The notes beneath the pieces were generated by a model, which searched no databases, was not told the DNA's origin, and saw only the letters and a list, made by a program, of their open reading frames with translations. Positions 23,681-32,347 of a DNA stretch of 64,000 nt are shown here, piece by piece. The stretch's first letter is position 1; each line of letters begins with the position of its first letter. Source of the stretch: Pseudomonadota bacterium (lineage in GTDB: Bacteria > Pseudomonadota > Alphaproteobacteria > Reyranellales > Reyranellaceae). The translations under genes and the position numbers were made by a program. Where the stretch lies: assembly GCA_018240745.1 (NCBI GenBank), contig JAFEFF010000214.1:1-64000 (forward strand), given 5' to 3'.

Positions 23681-24717
23681 GCGCGTTTCTTAGCACGGAC
23701 CGGTGGAGGCCGGACCATCGGATAGCCGGGAATCATCGTCAGCGCCTGCCTGAGCGGATCAGGCGCCCAGGCGCGTGTCATGAAATCGCCATGCATCTCC
23801 CACGACCCGCACGACACGAACGCCATCGTGCCGGGCGTCAGCGTCTTGGGCAGCGAATCGGCGTGAGGGATGCGGCGCCTGTCGAGCAGGCTGCGCAGCA
23901 TGGCGTTCTCGTCCTTGGTCGATTCGGTGTAGGCGCTCAGCAGGAAGGCGAGTCGCCGGCGCGCCGCCGCCCAGCCGGCGACCTTCTCCTCTTCGCCATA
24001 GAGCGAATCCATCAGGATCAGCCCCTTGATGCGATGGATCGCGCCGCCATAGAGCAGCGAGTAGGCCGCCGAGAGATAGCCGCCGCTATAGGAGACGATG
24101 ACCACGCCGGCGGCGTTGAAGTGCGGGCCGACGCGCTTGTCGCCGTAGAGGCGCATCAGCCGCTCGGCCGCCTCGTCGATGTACGCCGCGAAGTGTCCCG
24201 GCCGCCAGAAATTGCCGGCGCTCGAGTCAGGAGCGTCGAAGGCGAGCTGCGGCGCGACGAGGGCGATGTTCTGGCCCGACTCGGCGATCTGGCGCGGAAT
24301 TCCCTGCCGCCCGATGACGTCGCGCTCGAGCGTGGCACCCTGGCCGTGCAGGAACAGCACGATCAAGGAAGGCAGTTGCGGATTGTAGCCGGCCGGCAGG
24401 TAGAGCAGCGACCGGCGGTCGCTGTAGGTCGTGTCCTCCCAGCAGACATCGCCCTTGGGCGTGGTGTGGCCGCGCCGCCTGCCCTCGTGCGCGTCGAGGA
24501 ACGGTTTCTTCGTGCCGGGGATCAGGCCGCGATAGGGAAAGGCCGATGCGTTGAAGGCGACGAGCTGGGTCTTCGCCTCCTTCAGCGGCTGGGGGCCGGC
24601 GGGCGGGGCGGGTCTGTGGACGACGGCCTTCGGCGCCGGCTTCTGCTTCCCTGTCGTTCGCGCATGCGCGGCCGTCGGCATCAGGAGGGCCCCCAGCAGC
24701 AGCGCGCGGCGGTTCAC
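23677..24717 (-). CDS. Exported alpha/beta-hydrolase-like protein
   Basis: 346-residue protein starting at a GTG (VNRRALLLGALLMPTAAHAR) with a cleavable signal peptide; the GTG overlaps the stop of the upstream membrane-protein gene (GTGA). LIVLFLHGQGATLERDV is the strand plus oxyanion region. VIVSYSGGYLSAAYSLL contains a nucleophile-elbow-like SYSGG, and MEMHGDF or a nearby His could complete a triad. The fold resembles poly(3-hydroxybutyrate) depolymerase or esterase-like hydrolases. The Pro/Lys-rich segment after the signal suggests a flexible tether. Likely periplasmic; substrate unknown. Confidence 0.72.
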   Translation of the reverse strand: MNRRALLLGALLMPTAAHARTTGKQKPAPKAVVHRPAPPAGPQPLKEAKTQLVAFNASAFPYRGLIPGTKKPFLDAHEGRRRGHTTPKGDVCWEDTTYSDRRSLLYLPAGYNPQLPSLIVLFLHGQGATLERDVIGRQGIPRQIAESGQNIALVAPQLAFDAPDSSAGNFWRPGHFAAYIDEAAERLMRLYGDKRVGPHFNAAGVVIVSYSGGYLSAAYSLLYGGAIHRIKGLILMDSLYGEEEKVAGWAAARRRLAFLLSAYTESTKDENAMLRSLLDRRRIPHADSLPKTLTPGTMAFVSCGSWEMHGDFMTRAWAPDPLRQALTMIPGYPMVRPPPVRAKKRA

Positions 24718-27374
24718 GCAACCGCTGGCCGCTTCGTACCGAGCGGCATCAGCACGGAGAAGAAGGCCGGCAGCGCGACGAGATAGGCGATCGCGCCGAC
24801 CAGCACGACGGCGGGCAGGCCGAAGCTGGTGGCGATGATCGGCACCAGCGCAGCGCCAATCACCGAGAAGCAGCCGTTGACGCCCCAGGCCCACAGGAAC
24901 ATGTGGTCCTTGCCGAGCCGGCCGAGCGTGGTCATCGCCGTCGGCATCGGGAAGCCCATCAGGAACGCCGGCGGCATCAGCAGCAGCAGGCAGAGCACGA
25001 TGCGCACGAGGTACGGCAGGGTGCCGATCCAGTCGAGCGCGTAGTCGATGGTGAAGGCGTAGAGCGCCAGGATGGCGAAGATCGCGAAGAAGATCTTCGG
25101 CATGATGCTGCGCGCACGGTCGAGGAAGCGTTCCGACGTGAAGCTGCCCAGCCCCGAGAAGACCAGCATGCCGGTGATCAGCACCGAGGCCGACACGGTC
25201 GGATTGGAGAGCGCGAGCACGAAGTGGGCGATCATGCCGACCTCGACGATGATGTAGCCGAGGCCGAGGCACAGGAAATACAGCATCGTCCCGGCCTTGC
25301 CCGGGTAGCGGCTGAAGATGGTGCGCCAGCCGAAGATCAGCGGGAACAGCACCAGCGTGAAGGCGAAGATCGAGGCGATGCCGAGGGTCGCCCACAACAG
25401 CAGATAGCCCCACTCGTCCTGCACCAGCTCGAGCCGGTCGAGAAACCGCAGCAGGTCCTTCACCTTGATGTAGGCGGCGAAGTAGGGCTGGTGATTGGTG
25501 AGCTCGCGGGTGTCGAAGACGTAGTCGTCGGCCACCTTCTGCCAGCCGCCATGGACGTGGAAATGCCAGGCCAGCCGGCCGAGGGTCGTCGCCGGCACCT
25601 TGGGCACCGGCGGTGCGCCGTCGTCGGCCTTCGCCGCGTCCGGGCCGGCCGCCGCCCCCGACACTTCCGGCGGTGGCTTGTCGTGCGGCTCCTTCTCCTC
25701 CTGCGGCGCCGTCGGATCGGGCGGCGGGCCCTCGTAGAAGAACTGGTCGCGATAGTCCTGCAGCACCTGGGCGAGGTCGGAGGTGTCGACCTTGATGCCC
25801 GGGTAGTAGATCTCGTCGAACGACATCGCCCTGGTATGGGCGTTGAGCTTGGCGATCTCCTCGGGCGTGAAGCCGTCACGCTTGTAGAGTACCGTCGCGG
25901 TCGAGAGATAGGCCGAGGCGACGTAGAAGTTCTGCGAGATGTCCGGCCCGCCGACATCGCGCGCCGCGGCCGCCATGGTGGCGTAGAGCTTCAGCACCGA
26001 CTTGGGCGGCTCTTCCTTGTTCCACAGCGTGACCGACAGGATGCCGTCGGGCTTCAGCGCCCGCATGTAGTTGGCCATCGCCTCGCGGGTGTAGGAAAAC
26101 TTCTCGACGATGGCGAAGCCGCCGGGGCTCGACAGGCCGGCCGAATCGGCGAGCGACAGGTCGACCACGTCGTAGGCGTTCGGCGTATGCCGCACGTAGA
26201 GACGGCCGTCATAGTCGATGACGGTGATCTTCGGGTTGTTGAGGATGTCGCCGGTGAAGTCGCGCAGCCCCTTGTCGTCGCGGAACGCCGTCAGGACCGC
26301 CGGATTGCCCTCGGCGACGGTGATGTGCTTCGAGCCCTGCTTGAGCGCGACCGCCGTCGAGATGCCGCCGCCGAACTGGACGACGAAGGTGTTCGGGTCC
26401 TTCTTCAGGATGTACGGGTAGTACATCGGCAGATAGCGGAAGTACGCCGTCTCGTCGTCGGGCAGCTCCTTGATGATGCCCGACGGGCCGTCCGAATCGA
26501 TGTACATGCCGAGATAGGCGTTGGCCGGCATCTTCTTGAGATTGAAGGCGGCGTTGTCGCTGAGGCCCGGCGCGAAATGCAGGTAGGAGGAGGAATAGAT
26601 CTCGAGGTAGCCGAACGGCGAGGCGCGCTCGTAGGTGCGCTTGCTGTCGGGGAACTTGCGCGCGTAAGCCACGCCCTTGTAGTCCGACACCGCGAGCTTG
26701 GGGATGCCGAGCACGCCGGGCGCCACGTAGTGCACCGCGGCCGAAAGCACGGCGACCGCGACGACCGCGAGCATGCCGCGCCGGTCGACGACGGCGCTGA
26801 ACCACAGCAGGCTGCCCCCCAGCCACAGCAGCAACGGCGCCATGACGATGTCGTCGGGCTTGAAGACGTAGAGCGCCAGCAGCACCGAGAGGCCGCACAG
26901 GCCGGAGCCGACGAGATCGGCAAAGTACACGCGGTTGAAGGTTTTCTTCGCCTTCAGGAAGACCACGCCGAGATACATCGCGCCGGCCAGGAACGGCAGG
27001 AAGTAGAGCACGAAGTTGGCGAACAGCCGCCACTTCTGCATCGGGTCGCTGATCAGGAAGATGGCGTTGAACGGCACCTGCTGGGCGACCAGGTTGCAGA
27101 CCACCATCAGCGGGCCGAACAGCAGCAGGGCCGTCTTGATCGCGCCCTGCCAGTGGCGCTCGAACCAGCCCTTGGCGACGCACATCACCGCCGACATCAG
27201 GCCGAAACCGAACATGGCGAGGCTCACGACCAGCGAGCCGAAATGCGCCCAGCTGCCGACCGAGAACACGCGCATGATGCCGATTTGCAGCGCGATGATG
27301 CTGCCGGCGACCAGCCCGACGGACAGGTAGAAGGCAAGCGGCGGCCGGCTGTCGAGATCGACGGTGGAAGTCAG
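24714..27374 (-). CDS. Polytopic membrane protein with central spermidine-synthase-like domain
   Basis: About 886 residues. An N-terminal block of six or seven membrane helices is followed by a large soluble domain with a Rossmann methyltransferase/spermidine synthase core (VVQFGGGISTAVALKQG, then ITVAEGNPAVL and the YDVVDLSLADSAG region). A second set of helices fills the last 240 residues. The first ATG in frame (27275) would cut into the first helix and has no SD. A CTG at 27374 has AGGAG exactly 8 nt upstream and restores an N-terminus reading TSTVDLDSRPPLAFYLSVGL, so I propose a CTG start. It lies beside a palindromic repeat and overlaps the hydrolase gene. Confidence 0.75.
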   Translation of the reverse strand: MTSTVDLDSRPPLAFYLSVGLVAGSIIALQIGIMRVFSVGSWAHFGSLVVSLAMFGFGLMSAVMCVAKGWFERHWQGAIKTALLLFGPLMVVCNLVAQQVPFNAIFLISDPMQKWRLFANFVLYFLPFLAGAMYLGVVFLKAKKTFNRVYFADLVGSGLCGLSVLLALYVFKPDDIVMAPLLLWLGGSLLWFSAVVDRRGMLAVVAVAVLSAAVHYVAPGVLGIPKLAVSDYKGVAYARKFPDSKRTYERASPFGYLEIYSSSYLHFAPGLSDNAAFNLKKMPANAYLGMYIDSDGPSGIIKELPDDETAYFRYLPMYYPYILKKDPNTFVVQFGGGISTAVALKQGSKHITVAEGNPAVLTAFRDDKGLRDFTGDILNNPKITVIDYDGRLYVRHTPNAYDVVDLSLADSAGLSSPGGFAIVEKFSYTREAMANYMRALKPDGILSVTLWNKEEPPKSVLKLYATMAAAARDVGGPDISQNFYVASAYLSTATVLYKRDGFTPEEIAKLNAHTRAMSFDEIYYPGIKVDTSDLAQVLQDYRDQFFYEGPPPDPTAPQEEKEPHDKPPPEVSGAAAGPDAAKADDGAPPVPKVPATTLGRLAWHFHVHGGWQKVADDYVFDTRELTNHQPYFAAYIKVKDLLRFLDRLELVQDEWGYLLLWATLGIASIFAFTLVLFPLIFGWRTIFSRYPGKAGTMLYFLCLGLGYIIVEVGMIAHFVLALSNPTVSASVLITGMLVFSGLGSFTSERFLDRARSIMPKIFFAIFAILALYAFTIDYALDWIGTLPYLVRIVLCLLLLMPPAFLMGFPMPTAMTTLGRLGKDHMFLWAWGVNGCFSVIGAALVPIIATSFGLPAVVLVGAIAYLVALPAFFSVLMPLGTKRPAVA

Positions 27375-27387
27375 AGCAGGATCTCCT

Positions 27388-27463
27388 GCTGGGGGCGCGC
27401 CACTCCAGTGGCGCGATCATGAATCACGATGAAGACGCGCCACTGGAGTGGCGCGCCCCCAGC
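27388..27463. repeat. Dispersed palindromic repeat A, copy 2
   Basis: 76-nt element whose arms (GCTGGGGGCGCGCCACTCCA and the complementary GGAGTGGCGCGCCCCCAGC) match copy 1 at 15816-15894. It separates the methyltransferase-like gene from the spermidine-synthase-like gene. Its left end directly abuts the SD that I use for the CTG start at 27374. Confidence 0.88.
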
Positions 27464-27469
27464 GATGAA

Positions 27470-28339
27470 TCAGCGGTTGTGGGTACCGACGATCTTGTCG
27501 CCTTCGAGCTTGGTGAAGGGCACGAACGGCACGATCTTGCCGCCGTATATGTCCTCGCGCGAAGTGGTGATCGAGCCGTCGGCGCCCTGGGTCTTGGCGA
27601 CCTTGAGCACGCGCTGCGCGCCCGGCGGGCCGACCGGGATCACCATCAGGCCACCCGCCTTGAGCTGCTGCAGCAGCGGCGGCGGCACATGGTCGATGCC
27701 GCAGGTGACGATGATCTTGTCGAAGGGCGCGGCCTCTTCCCAGCCGTAGTAGCCGTCGGCGGCCTTGGACTTGATGTGCTGGTACTCGGTGTAGCCCTTG
27801 TCGATCAGCTTGTCGTAGATGCCGCGCGTGCGGTCGGCCAGCGGCTTGATGATCTCGATCGTGTAGGCGTTCTCGGTCAGGTTGGCGATGTAGGCCGACT
27901 GCACGCCCGAGCCGGTCCCGATCTCGAGCACCTTCTCGCCGCGTTTGACGTCGATCACGTTGGTCATGCGGCCCTGCAGATGCGGGCCCGACATGGTCAC
28001 GCCATAGCCGATGTCAAGGAAGGCGTGTTCGTAGGCGCGCTTGTGGATCGCCGGGTTGACCGCGGCAAACTCCTCGCGCGGTGTCAGCAGGAAGGCGCGG
28101 ATGGTGGCGGCGCCCCACAGGTCCTTGTTGCGCAGCATGGCCTGGAAGCGGTCCCAGCGCTGGGCGAGGAAGTACGGATCCTCGCCGCGCCCCTTGCCCC
28201 AGGCGATGAAGTTCTCGCGCGTATCGGTCGGCGGGTTGAGGTCCCAGCTATAGGGCTTGATGGTCGCTGCGAAGGCGGGTCGGACCAGAGCGGCGGTAGC
28301 GAGCGCGGCCGTTCCGGAGACGAAGCTGCGTCTCTTCAA
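27470..28339 (-). CDS. Tat-exported protein-L-isoaspartate methyltransferase-like protein
   Basis: 289-residue protein. I place the start at a TTG (28339) because AAGGAGG lies 6 nt upstream and it yields LKRRSFVSGTAALATAALVR followed by PAFAA, a textbook twin-arginine signal with a cleavage site. The body resembles PCMT: VLEIGTGSGVQSAYIANL is motif I for S-adenosylmethionine, followed by YTIEIIKPLADR and IIVTCGIDHVPPPLLQQLKA, then GGLMVIPVG. PCMT repairs isoaspartyl residues in the cytosol; an exported copy is unexpected because the methyl donor is not known to be periplasmic. The next gene encodes another SAM-fold protein in the membrane. Confidence 0.8.
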   Translation of the reverse strand: MKRRSFVSGTAALATAALVRPAFAATIKPYSWDLNPPTDTRENFIAWGKGRGEDPYFLAQRWDRFQAMLRNKDLWGAATIRAFLLTPREEFAAVNPAIHKRAYEHAFLDIGYGVTMSGPHLQGRMTNVIDVKRGEKVLEIGTGSGVQSAYIANLTENAYTIEIIKPLADRTRGIYDKLIDKGYTEYQHIKSKAADGYYGWEEAAPFDKIIVTCGIDHVPPPLLQQLKAGGLMVIPVGPPGAQRVLKVAKTQGADGSITTSREDIYGGKIVPFVPFTKLEGDKIVGTHNR

Positions 28340-28674
28340 ATCTATCCTCCTTGGCGCGGGCCCAACCTGGCGGAAAGGGGGGAGAATCCGGGGCGACCGC
28401 GCACTGAAATTGATACGGCAATTATGGCGGATTTGCCAGTGCGACAGGGGTGCGTCACCGTTGCGTCGGACGCGCGGAAACCCGTGACCGCTCGCCTCAC
28501 CCACTGCGCGCGCTCATCGGGCACCGATGGCACAAGGGTTCGATTCTTCCCGCACCCCCCTGTCTTGCCACTTCCTGTGGATAAGAGCCCGGTCCTCAGG
28601 ATCCGACCATCCGGTGGGACGTCCATTTGACGCGGTAGCCGCCGTTCGCAGAGGGCGTAGGCGCGGTTGCGCCC
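28340..28674. other. 335-nt gene-free stretch
   Basis: No convincing gene. It contains the leader of the Tat-exported methyltransferase (an AAGGAGG site near 28347-28353 on the minus strand). On the minus strand, TGGCAAATCC and CATAAT/TATCAA near 28415-28435 could be promoter elements. A GGCGC-GGTT-GCGCC hairpin at 28660-28673 lies just past the PaaK-like stop and may act as its terminator. A T-arm-like string on the plus strand was examined and rejected as a tRNA. Confidence 0.4.
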
Positions 28675-29910
28675 TCAGGTGTACTTGCGAATATCGTCGA
28701 TCACCTTGCCGTCGTTGGGCAGGCTGCCGATGCCGGCGAACTCGACCTTGCCGCCGACCTTGCAGACGGTGCGGATCGTGCCCTCCAGCGCCGTCGCCAT
28801 ATCGGCCGACGGCGTGTTGGTCTCGACCTTCAGCGTCATGACGTCGGCCTGGTTGACCCAGTCGATCACCAGGCGCAGGCGGCCGAGCCCCGGATGCTTC
28901 CTGGCAATCTCGGCGACCTGCTCGGGATCGACGAACATGCCGCGCACCTTGGTGCGCTGGTCGGCGCGCCCCATCCAACCCTTGATGCGCATGTTGGTGC
29001 GGCCGCACGGGCTCGGGCCCGGAAGCACCGCCGACATGTCGCCGGTGCCGAAGCGGATCAGCGGATAGGCCCGGTTGAAGGTCGTCACGACCACTTCGCC
29101 GACATCGCCCTCGGGCACCGGATCGCCGGTGCCGGGCCGCACTATTTCCACGATGACCCCCTCGTCGACCGTCATGCCCTGGATGGCCTCTGACTCGTAG
29201 GCGATCGTGCCGACATCGGCCGTGCCGTAGCTCTGCAGGCAGGTCATGCCCCGGTCGATGAACATCTGGCGCAGCGACGGCGGCAGCGCCTCGGCGCCGA
29301 CGAAGGCGTGCTTCAGCGAGGAGATGTCCTTGCCGAGCTCCGCCGCCTTCTCGATCAGGATCTTCAGGAACGACGGCGTACCGACATAGCCCTTGGGCCG
29401 GATCGCCGCGATCGCATCGAGCTGCAGCTCGGTGTTTCCGACGCCGCCCGGCACGATCACGCAGCCGAGCGCCCGCAGCGCCGATTCCATCATGATGCCG
29501 GCGGGTGTCAGGTGATAGGAGAAGGTGTTGTAGACCACGTCGCCGGGGCGGAAGCCGCCGGCGAACATTGCCCGGGCGCCGCGGAAGTAGTCCGGCTCGT
29601 CGGTATCGATCTCGAAGATCGGGCCGGGCGACATGAAGATGTGGCGCGCCTTGGAGAGCGGCACGGCGATCAGGCCGCCCATCGGCGGATTCTTCTTCTG
29701 GACCTCGCCCAGCATCGACTTGCGCAGCACCGGCAGCGTCGCCAGCGCCGCGCGCGAGGTCACCGACGCCGGATCGACGTCCTTCAGCCAGCTCGCGAAG
29801 AACGGCGCGTTCGCCTTGGCGTGCGCGATCTGCTGCGGCAGCGCCCGCATCAGCGCCTGCTCGCGTTCCTCGGGTGTGCGAGTCTCCAATGTGTCGTAGT
29901 GGCCGGGCAT
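28675..29910 (-). CDS. Phenylacetate-CoA ligase-like (PaaK-type) enzyme
   Basis: 411-residue PaaK-like ANL ligase. HAKANAPFFASWLKDVDP near residue 30 is the PaaK-type N-terminus. The nucleotide-binding SKARHIFMSPGP (near residue 84) replaces the usual SSGTTG P-loop. LQSYGTADVG near residue 222, YPLIRFGTGDMSAVLPGPSP near residue 284 and KVRGMFVDPEQV near residue 325 are family motifs. The weak P-loop is notable: activity cannot be taken for granted. SD GAGGAAA precedes the ATG. It is the last gene downstream of the liv cluster, fitting uptake and CoA activation of an aromatic acid. Confidence 0.85.
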   Translation of the reverse strand: MPGHYDTLETRTPEEREQALMRALPQQIAHAKANAPFFASWLKDVDPASVTSRAALATLPVLRKSMLGEVQKKNPPMGGLIAVPLSKARHIFMSPGPIFEIDTDEPDYFRGARAMFAGGFRPGDVVYNTFSYHLTPAGIMMESALRALGCVIVPGGVGNTELQLDAIAAIRPKGYVGTPSFLKILIEKAAELGKDISSLKHAFVGAEALPPSLRQMFIDRGMTCLQSYGTADVGTIAYESEAIQGMTVDEGVIVEIVRPGTGDPVPEGDVGEVVVTTFNRAYPLIRFGTGDMSAVLPGPSPCGRTNMRIKGWMGRADQRTKVRGMFVDPEQVAEIARKHPGLGRLRLVIDWVNQADVMTLKVETNTPSADMATALEGTIRTVCKVGGKVEFAGIGSLPNDGKVIDDIRKYT

Positions 29911-30024
29911 GGGTTTCCTCGCGCTTTTCGACGACGGTAGTCGGCCCTTCTGGCCTTGCCAAGCGACCGCGCCGAACTCACGTCAAGGTTTCGATCCGGA
30001 GCCAACCACAGCTCCTTCGGGGGA

Positions 30025-30876
30025 TCACAGCCAGCGCTTGCGGCGGCGGTAGTGCTTGACGTCGCGGAACGAGCGGCGGCCCTCGCCGCCGACGCCGAGA
30101 TAGAACTCTTTCACGTCCTCGTTCTCGCGCAGGGAGGCGGCGTCGCCGTCGAGCACGACGCGGCCGTTCTCGAGGATGTAGCCGTAATGAGCGTAGCGCA
30201 GCGCGATGTTGGTGTTCTGCTCGGCGAGCAGGATCGAGACCTTCTCCCGCTCGTTGAGATTCTTCACGATCTCGAAGATCTCCTCGACGAGCTGCGGCGC
30301 CAGGCCCATCGACGGCTCGTCGAGCAGGATGGTGCTGGGCCGGCTCATCAGGGCGCGGCCGATCGCCGTCATCTGCTGCTCGCCGCCCGACGTGTAGCCG
30401 GCCTGGCTGCTGCGCCGCTCCTTGAGCCGCGGGAAGTAGTGGTAGACCTTGTCGAGATCGTCGGCGACGCGGCGCTGGCCGCCGTGGATGAAGGCGCCGG
30501 TCAGGAGGTTCTCCTCGACCGTGAGATGGCCGAAGCAGTGGCGGCCTTCCATCACCTGGATCACGCCGCGGCGCACCAGGTCGTTGGGCGTGAGTCCGTC
30601 GATCCGCTCGCCGCGGTAGTGGATACGGCCCTTGGTGACCTGGCCGCGCTCGCTGAGCAGCAGGTTCGAGATCGCCTTGAGCGTCGTCGATTTGCCGGCG
30701 CCGTTGGCCCCCAGCAGCGCCACGATCGCCCCCTCCGGCACCGCCAGCGACACGCCCTTCAGCACGAGGATCACGTGATTGTAGATCACCTCGATGTTGG
30801 CGACGTCGAGGACGTTGGCCCGCCCTCCCCCGTCTTTGGGGGAGGTGGCACGGTAATCCGCGACGGAGGAGGTCAT
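30025..30876 (-). CDS. livF: Liv-type ABC transporter ATP-binding protein (LivF)
   Basis: 283-residue ABC ATPase. Walker A is GANGAGKSTTLKAISN, the signature is TSGGEQQMTAIGRALM and Walker B is TILLDEPSMGLAP, with the switch His replaced in the usual LivF fashion. Only one ATG suits the start (30876). From it the first 18 residues, MTSSVADYRATSPKDGGG, are encoded by a palindromic repeat; native homology begins about LDVANIEVIYNHVILVLKG. A GTG at 30927 would add more repeat-encoded sequence. It pairs with LivG, LivH and LivM encoded upstream on the same strand. Confidence 0.9.
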   Translation of the reverse strand: MTSSVADYRATSPKDGGGRANVLDVANIEVIYNHVILVLKGVSLAVPEGAIVALLGANGAGKSTTLKAISNLLLSERGQVTKGRIHYRGERIDGLTPNDLVRRGVIQVMEGRHCFGHLTVEENLLTGAFIHGGQRRVADDLDKVYHYFPRLKERRSSQAGYTSGGEQQMTAIGRALMSRPSTILLDEPSMGLAPQLVEEIFEIVKNLNEREKVSILLAEQNTNIALRYAHYGYILENGRVVLDGDAASLRENEDVKEFYLGVGGEGRRSFRDVKHYRRRKRWL

Positions 30877-30949
30877 GAGCCGAGCCTGCGCGCCATGACC
30901 CCCTCCGTCGGCGTAGGACGCCGACACCTCCCCCGAAGACGGGGGAGGG
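30823..30949. repeat. Composite palindromic element B, copy 1 (livK/livF junction)
   Basis: 127-nt element of two REP-like units in opposite orientation. Each unit has a CCTCCCCC/GGGGGAGG hairpin next to a GACGGAGG-containing strand, and the right unit has an extra CGGCGT/ACGCCG stem. It lies between the binding-protein gene and livF and covers the first codons of livF. A second copy is at 34386-34556. Confidence 0.88.
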
Positions 30950-30972
30950 CAGCGCTGTCGGTTGCGGTCAGC

Positions 30973-32298
30973 TCAGCTCTCCTTCGAGCAGTCGCGCGGG
31001 GTGATCTTCTTCTCCGCCGCGTACTTGCCGGCAACTTCCTTGACCAGCGGCAGGAGGATCGAATCGTCGCCGGTGTAGTAGTCGGAGATCACCTTCCACT
31101 CCTTGCCGTCCCACTGGTGGACGCGGCTGAGACGCGTGCCCTCGTGATCGGCGCAGGAGGGCTTGAGCGGGCCCATCATGCCCTCGAAGCCGAGCTGCTT
31201 GATGCGGTCGGCGGTGAGGTCGAGATGTTCGAAGCCCCAGCGCACCTGCTCGCCGGTCATCGGCTTGTTGCCGAACTTGGCCATGGCGGTGCGGATCGCC
31301 TCGATGCCGACCATCGAGTTGATCATGCCGCGGTTGTAGAGCACCTGGCCGACCTCTTCGGGCTTGGCCAGCGACTTGCCCTGGGAGACGACAAACTTCT
31401 CGACATCCTTGTGGACGGCGAACTTGCCGGAACCGTGCTGCAGCATCAGCGCCTTGTAGCCCTTGGCCTTGTCGCCGGCCGGCAGCACGTCGGGCTCGGC
31501 GCCCGACCACCACACGCCCAGCATCTTGTCGCGCGGATAGTTGACGTTGCCCGCCTCGCTGACCGCGGCCGAGTTCATCACGCCCCAGCCCCACAGCAGC
31601 ACGTAGTCGGGCCGCGCCTGGCGGATCTGCAGCCATTGCGACTTCTGCTCGCTGCCCGGCGCCGGCACCGGGATCTGCATGAACTCGAAGCCGTACTTCT
31701 TCGACATGATCTCGAGCGCCGCGATCGGCTCCTTGCCGTACGGCGAGTCGTGATAGAGCAGCGCGATCTTCTTGCCCTTGAGCTTGTCGAAGCCGCCCCA
31801 CTCCTTGGCGATGTGCTGGATGGCGACGTTGGCCGCCGTCCAGTAGGTGCCCATCAGCGGAAAGTTCCAGGTGAACACCGAGCCGTCGCGGCTGTCGGCG
31901 CGGCCGTAGCCCATCGTCAGCAGCGGGATCTTGTCGCCCGGCGCCTTCTCGGTCAGCGCGAAGGTGATGCCGGTCGAGAGCGGGCTGAAGTAGGCGGCGC
32001 CGGTCGGGCCCTTGCCTTTCAGGCGCTCGTAGCACTCGACGCCGCGGTCGGTCGCGTAGCCGGTCTCGCATTCCTCGAACAGGATTTTCACGCCGTTGAT
32101 GCCGCCATCGCGCGCGTTGATCATGTTGATGTAGTCGGCGGCGCCGTCGGCGAACGGGATGCCGTTCGGTGCATAGGCACCGGTGCGATAGACGAGGCCC
32201 GGAATGAACTGCTCGTTCTGCGCTTCTGCCGTCGTGGCGAAGGTCATGCCGGCCATCAAGGCCGCGGCTCCCAGTACCGCCCATCTCCTGAATTTCAT
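30973..32298 (-). CDS. Liv-type ABC transporter substrate-binding protein
   Basis: 441-residue periplasmic binding protein with a Sec signal (MKFRRWAVLGAAALMAGMTF, cut after AEA). The mature start NEQFIPGLVYRTGAYAPNGI is typical of the long LivK-like subgroup found beside FadD- and PaaK-type ligase genes, for which aromatic or acyl substrates have been suggested. SD AGGAGG precedes the ATG. It sits between livM and livF. A composite palindrome directly follows it and might stabilise its mRNA 3' end, since binding proteins are usually needed in excess of the membrane components. Confidence 0.92.
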   Translation of the reverse strand: MKFRRWAVLGAAALMAGMTFATTAEAQNEQFIPGLVYRTGAYAPNGIPFADGAADYINMINARDGGINGVKILFEECETGYATDRGVECYERLKGKGPTGAAYFSPLSTGITFALTEKAPGDKIPLLTMGYGRADSRDGSVFTWNFPLMGTYWTAANVAIQHIAKEWGGFDKLKGKKIALLYHDSPYGKEPIAALEIMSKKYGFEFMQIPVPAPGSEQKSQWLQIRQARPDYVLLWGWGVMNSAAVSEAGNVNYPRDKMLGVWWSGAEPDVLPAGDKAKGYKALMLQHGSGKFAVHKDVEKFVVSQGKSLAKPEEVGQVLYNRGMINSMVGIEAIRTAMAKFGNKPMTGEQVRWGFEHLDLTADRIKQLGFEGMMGPLKPSCADHEGTRLSRVHQWDGKEWKVISDYYTGDDSILLPLVKEVAGKYAAEKKITPRDCSKES

Positions 32299-32347
32299 GG
32301 CTTCCTCCTCGTTATGGCGACTTTTGCCAAAGCCTAGCCCTCGCCGC

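Noticed and set aside
24903..27422. 839-codon plus-strand open frame opposite the spermidine-synthase-like gene.
   Set aside because: Shadow of a gene with recognisable membrane and Rossmann segments; the translation is Arg/His/Glu repetitive.
28500..28575. tRNA-like T-arm (GGGTTCGATTC) in the gap before the PaaK-like gene.
   Set aside because: The flanking bases do not form a 5-bp T-stem, no acceptor partner, anticodon arm or CCA could be placed, so it is probably chance.
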